DNA of 7,330 bases from Sulfurimonadaceae bacterium (GTDB lineage Bacteria; Campylobacterota; Campylobacteria; Campylobacterales; Sulfurimonadaceae): the NCBI GenBank assembly GCA_026193155.1, contig JAPHSI010000014.1:1-7330 (forward strand). The letters run 5' to 3'. Numbering within the stretch: the stretch's first letter is position 1; every line of letters begins with the position of its first letter. Under the pieces are notes generated by a model. It was given only the letters and a program-made list of their open reading frames with translations, searched no databases and was not told the DNA's origin. Positions 5,977 through 7,330 of the stretch are shown here, piece after piece. Both the position numbers and the translations under genes were made by a program.

Positions 5977-5981
5977 TATAT

Positions 5982-6620
5982 ATGCAATTAGGCTTCCTAG
6001 TTGATTTACATCTATGTATGGGATGTAAAGGCTGTGAAATCGCATGTAAAGTGGAAAATGAAGTTCCACTTAGTACATGGAGACTTCGTGTGAAATATGT
6101 AGATGTGGGAACTTTTCCTGAAACAAAGAGAACTTTTACACCTCTTAGATGTAACCATTGTGAGAATGCACCGTGTGAGAGAATTTGTCCGGTGTCAGCA
6201 CTGCACTATCTTGAAAATGGAATTGTAAACATTGATAAAGAACGCTGTATTGGTTGTGCAGGTTGTGTTATGGCGTGTCCATACGGAGCGATTTACATTG
6301 ATCCTCAAACACAAACAGCTGATAAGTGTACTTATTGTGCGCACCGTGTAGCTTCTTCAATGATGCCGGCTTGTGTTGTAGCATGTCCTGTTCAAGCTAA
6401 TATTTTTGGTGATTTGGATGATCCAACATCAAATATTTCTCAGTATATAGGAAAAAATCAGAGTAATGTACAAGTTAGAAAACCTGAAAAAGGTACTAAC
6501 CCTCACCATTTTTATACTAGTGGAGGAAATGTTAACTTAAATCCTTTAGCATCACATAGAGTTGAAGGTCACTCTTTATTTAATAAGATTACAACATTAC
6601 CAGTAGGAGGGCACCACTAA
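5982..6620 (+). CDS. Four-cluster ferredoxin subunit of a molybdopterin oxidoreductase (PsrB/DmsB type)
   Basis: A 212-residue electron-transfer subunit that should carry electrons between a quinol-reacting membrane subunit and a molybdopterin catalytic subunit. All sixteen cluster Cys are present: CMGCKGCEIAC (12-22), CNHCENAPCERIC (57-69), CIGCAGCVMAC (89-99) and Cys116, 119, 131 and 135. This fits four [4Fe-4S] clusters as in PsrB, DmsB and TtrB. There is no signal peptide; such subunits are usually carried out by the Tat signal of their catalytic partner. The C-terminal part (about 150-212) is Gly/His/Asn-rich and not recognised. The NrfD-type gene follows directly (TAATG junction), which supports a PsrBC-like module. 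The catalytic subunit is not in the window, so the substrate is open: polysulfide, thiosulfate, tetrathionate and sulfite enzymes share this architecture. Family confidence is high; substrate confidence is low. Confidence 0.92.
   Translation: MQLGFLVDLHLCMGCKGCEIACKVENEVPLSTWRLRVKYVDVGTFPETKRTFTPLRCNHCENAPCERICPVSALHYLENGIVNIDKERCIGCAGCVMACPYGAIYIDPQTQTADKCTYCAHRVASSMMPACVVACPVQANIFGDLDDPTSNISQYIGKNQSNVQVRKPEKGTNPHHFYTSGGNVNLNPLASHRVEGHSLFNKITTLPVGGHH
6605..6610 (+). promoter_or_regulatory. Ribosome binding site of the NrfD-type gene
   Basis: A full AGGAGG lies inside the last codons of the ferredoxin gene, 9 bases before the ATG at 6620. The ATG shares its A with the preceding TAA, so termination and re-initiation are adjacent. 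This is the strongest Shine-Dalgarno sequence in the window, which suggests the membrane subunit is made at a high level relative to its partner. Confidence 0.85.
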
Positions 6621-7330
6621 TGGCAGCACATGAAATTTTAGCAGCTACAAATGCTGTGGTTACTTTAGATGTAGCAATCCCCGGTACTGTATGGCCATGG
6701 CTAGTTACAGTTAATATGTGGGCAAAATCTATTGGTACGGGTGTTATTTTCATGCTTTTTCTATTACTTAGAAAACATCCTGAGTCAGCTAAAGATTTAA
6801 GATTTTCTACGACTTTAGTATCTATTATATTTATTCATATCTTTTTACTATTCACATTAGCAGACTTGCATCAACCATTTAGAATGTGGCATATCTTTTT
6901 CTATCCGCATCTTACATCAGCTATCACTATCGGTGCATGGATGGCTACTATTTTTGTTGGTTTATTATTTTTACTTGCATTTTTTTCTTTCAAAAAAGAC
7001 GATTCTAAGTTTGACAAGTTGTTAATACCTGTAGTTATTTTAGCTATACCTGTGACTATGTATACAGCAGCTCTTATGAGTCAGTGTACTGCACGTGAAT
7101 TATGGCAGATGCCAACAGAAACAGCTCAAATGATTTTAGCTGCATTATTGTCTGGTTCAGCAGCTATGATTTTACTTGGTGGAAGCAAGTTAGATGAGAA
7201 AGCTCAAAGAACAATGGGAGTTGTTTTAGGTTTAAGTGCATTTATGTCATTTACAATGTATATGGCAGAGTATATCTTTGGTCCAATGAAAGCTGAAGAG
7301 GTTGCCGCTGTATTAGAATACATCAAAGGT
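6620..7330 (+). CDS. NrfD/PsrC-type quinol-interacting membrane subunit, 3' end cut by window edge
   Basis: A 237-residue N-terminal fragment of a polytopic inner-membrane protein, open to the window end. Family members run to roughly 300-400 residues with 8 or more helices. Helices are visible at about 26-50, 64-82, 98-123, 134-154, 168-187 and 198-219. The ADLHQPFRMW segment (81-90), followed by PHLTSAITIGAW (96-107), matches the conserved NrfD-family region after the second helix (D-L-x-x-P-x-R, then a Ser/Gly-rich helix start). Such proteins exchange electrons between menaquinol and a periplasmic ferredoxin subunit and carry no heme. The start is fixed by AGGAGG and by the shared-base TAATG junction with the ferredoxin gene. 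A catalytic molybdopterin subunit is expected downstream, beyond the window. The NrfD family assignment is firm; the PsrC subtype is inferred from the neighbouring ferredoxin. Confidence 0.92.
   Translation, partial: MAAHEILAATNAVVTLDVAIPGTVWPWLVTVNMWAKSIGTGVIFMLFLLLRKHPESAKDLRFSTTLVSIIFIHIFLLFTLADLHQPFRMWHIFFYPHLTSAITIGAWMATIFVGLLFLLAFFSFKKDDSKFDKLLIPVVILAIPVTMYTAALMSQCTARELWQMPTETAQMILAALLSGSAAMILLGGSKLDEKAQRTMGVVLGLSAFMSFTMYMAEYIFGPMKAEEVAAVLEYIKG

Larger units (their letters stand above)
5719..5981. other. AT-rich divergent intergenic region
   Basis: This 263-base gap separates the - strand signalling operon from the + strand respiratory operon. Its left half (5731-5860) is almost entirely A and T and holds the operon promoter plus two copies of GATTTTATCA (5731-5740 and 5821-5830). 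The right half carries GGGTAGT twice (5871-5877 and 5883-5889), a terminator-like hairpin (5891-5924) and a possible -10 (5944-5949) for the ferredoxin gene. I see no protein gene or recognised RNA family in it. Confidence 0.7.

Noticed and set aside
5982..6620. Naming the ferredoxin gene psrB
   Set aside because: The same four-cluster subunit serves polysulfide, thiosulfate, tetrathionate, sulfite and DMSO enzymes, and the catalytic gene that would decide is outside the window.

Overview
The window comes from an AT-rich bacterial chromosome. It most resembles a Campylobacterota (epsilonproteobacterial) sulfur or nitrogen respirer such as Sulfurimonas or Arcobacter relatives. That placement is an inference from base composition, very short and overlapping gene junctions, AAGGA-type ribosome sites, a densely signalling-rich layout and a PsrB/PsrC-like respiratory pair. 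No rRNA or other taxonomic marker is present. Seven protein genes are supported; the first and last run off the window edges. I see no tRNA, rRNA, CRISPR array, insertion sequence or prophage gene.

Left part (1-1741, + strand): the 3' nine-tenths of hisD (histidinol dehydrogenase) is followed, after a 102-base gap, by a four-helix membrane protein of the DUF2231 type. The gap holds a perfect 14-bp inverted repeat whose right arm contains the Shine-Dalgarno sequence of the DUF2231 gene. A transcript reading through from hisD could therefore hide that ribosome site.

Middle part (1750-5718, - strand): a tightly coupled three-gene operon is read right to left from a good extended -10 promoter at about 5760-5768. 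Its genes are (1) a response regulator with REC, PAS and HD-GYP domains, a predicted c-di-GMP phosphodiesterase that starts at TTG; (2) a membrane-anchored Sco1/SenC-type protein with a CxxxC motif and the distal His, i.e. copper or thiol chemistry; and (3) a six-helix, histidine-rich membrane hybrid histidine kinase with its own receiver. The genes overlap by 4 and 8 bases. A Sco protein between a sensor kinase and a response regulator recalls PrrB-PrrC-PrrA (RegB-SenC-RegA) of Rhodobacter, where SenC/PrrC links oxidase or redox state to the kinase. Here the output is c-di-GMP turnover rather than DNA binding. This is the most interesting candidate system in the window. The operon meets the DUF2231 gene tail to tail with 8 bases between stop codons, and a perfect 10-bp palindrome spans both stops.

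Right part (5719-7330): a 263-base, very AT-rich divergent intergenic region carries the operon promoter, a short direct repeat and a terminator-like hairpin of unknown role. It leads into a + strand respiratory operon: a four-cluster ferredoxin subunit (PsrB/DmsB type), then an NrfD/PsrC-type quinol-interacting membrane subunit that is cut by the window end. No molybdopterin catalytic subunit lies within the window, so the substrate (polysulfide, thiosulfate, tetrathionate, sulfite or other) cannot be named.
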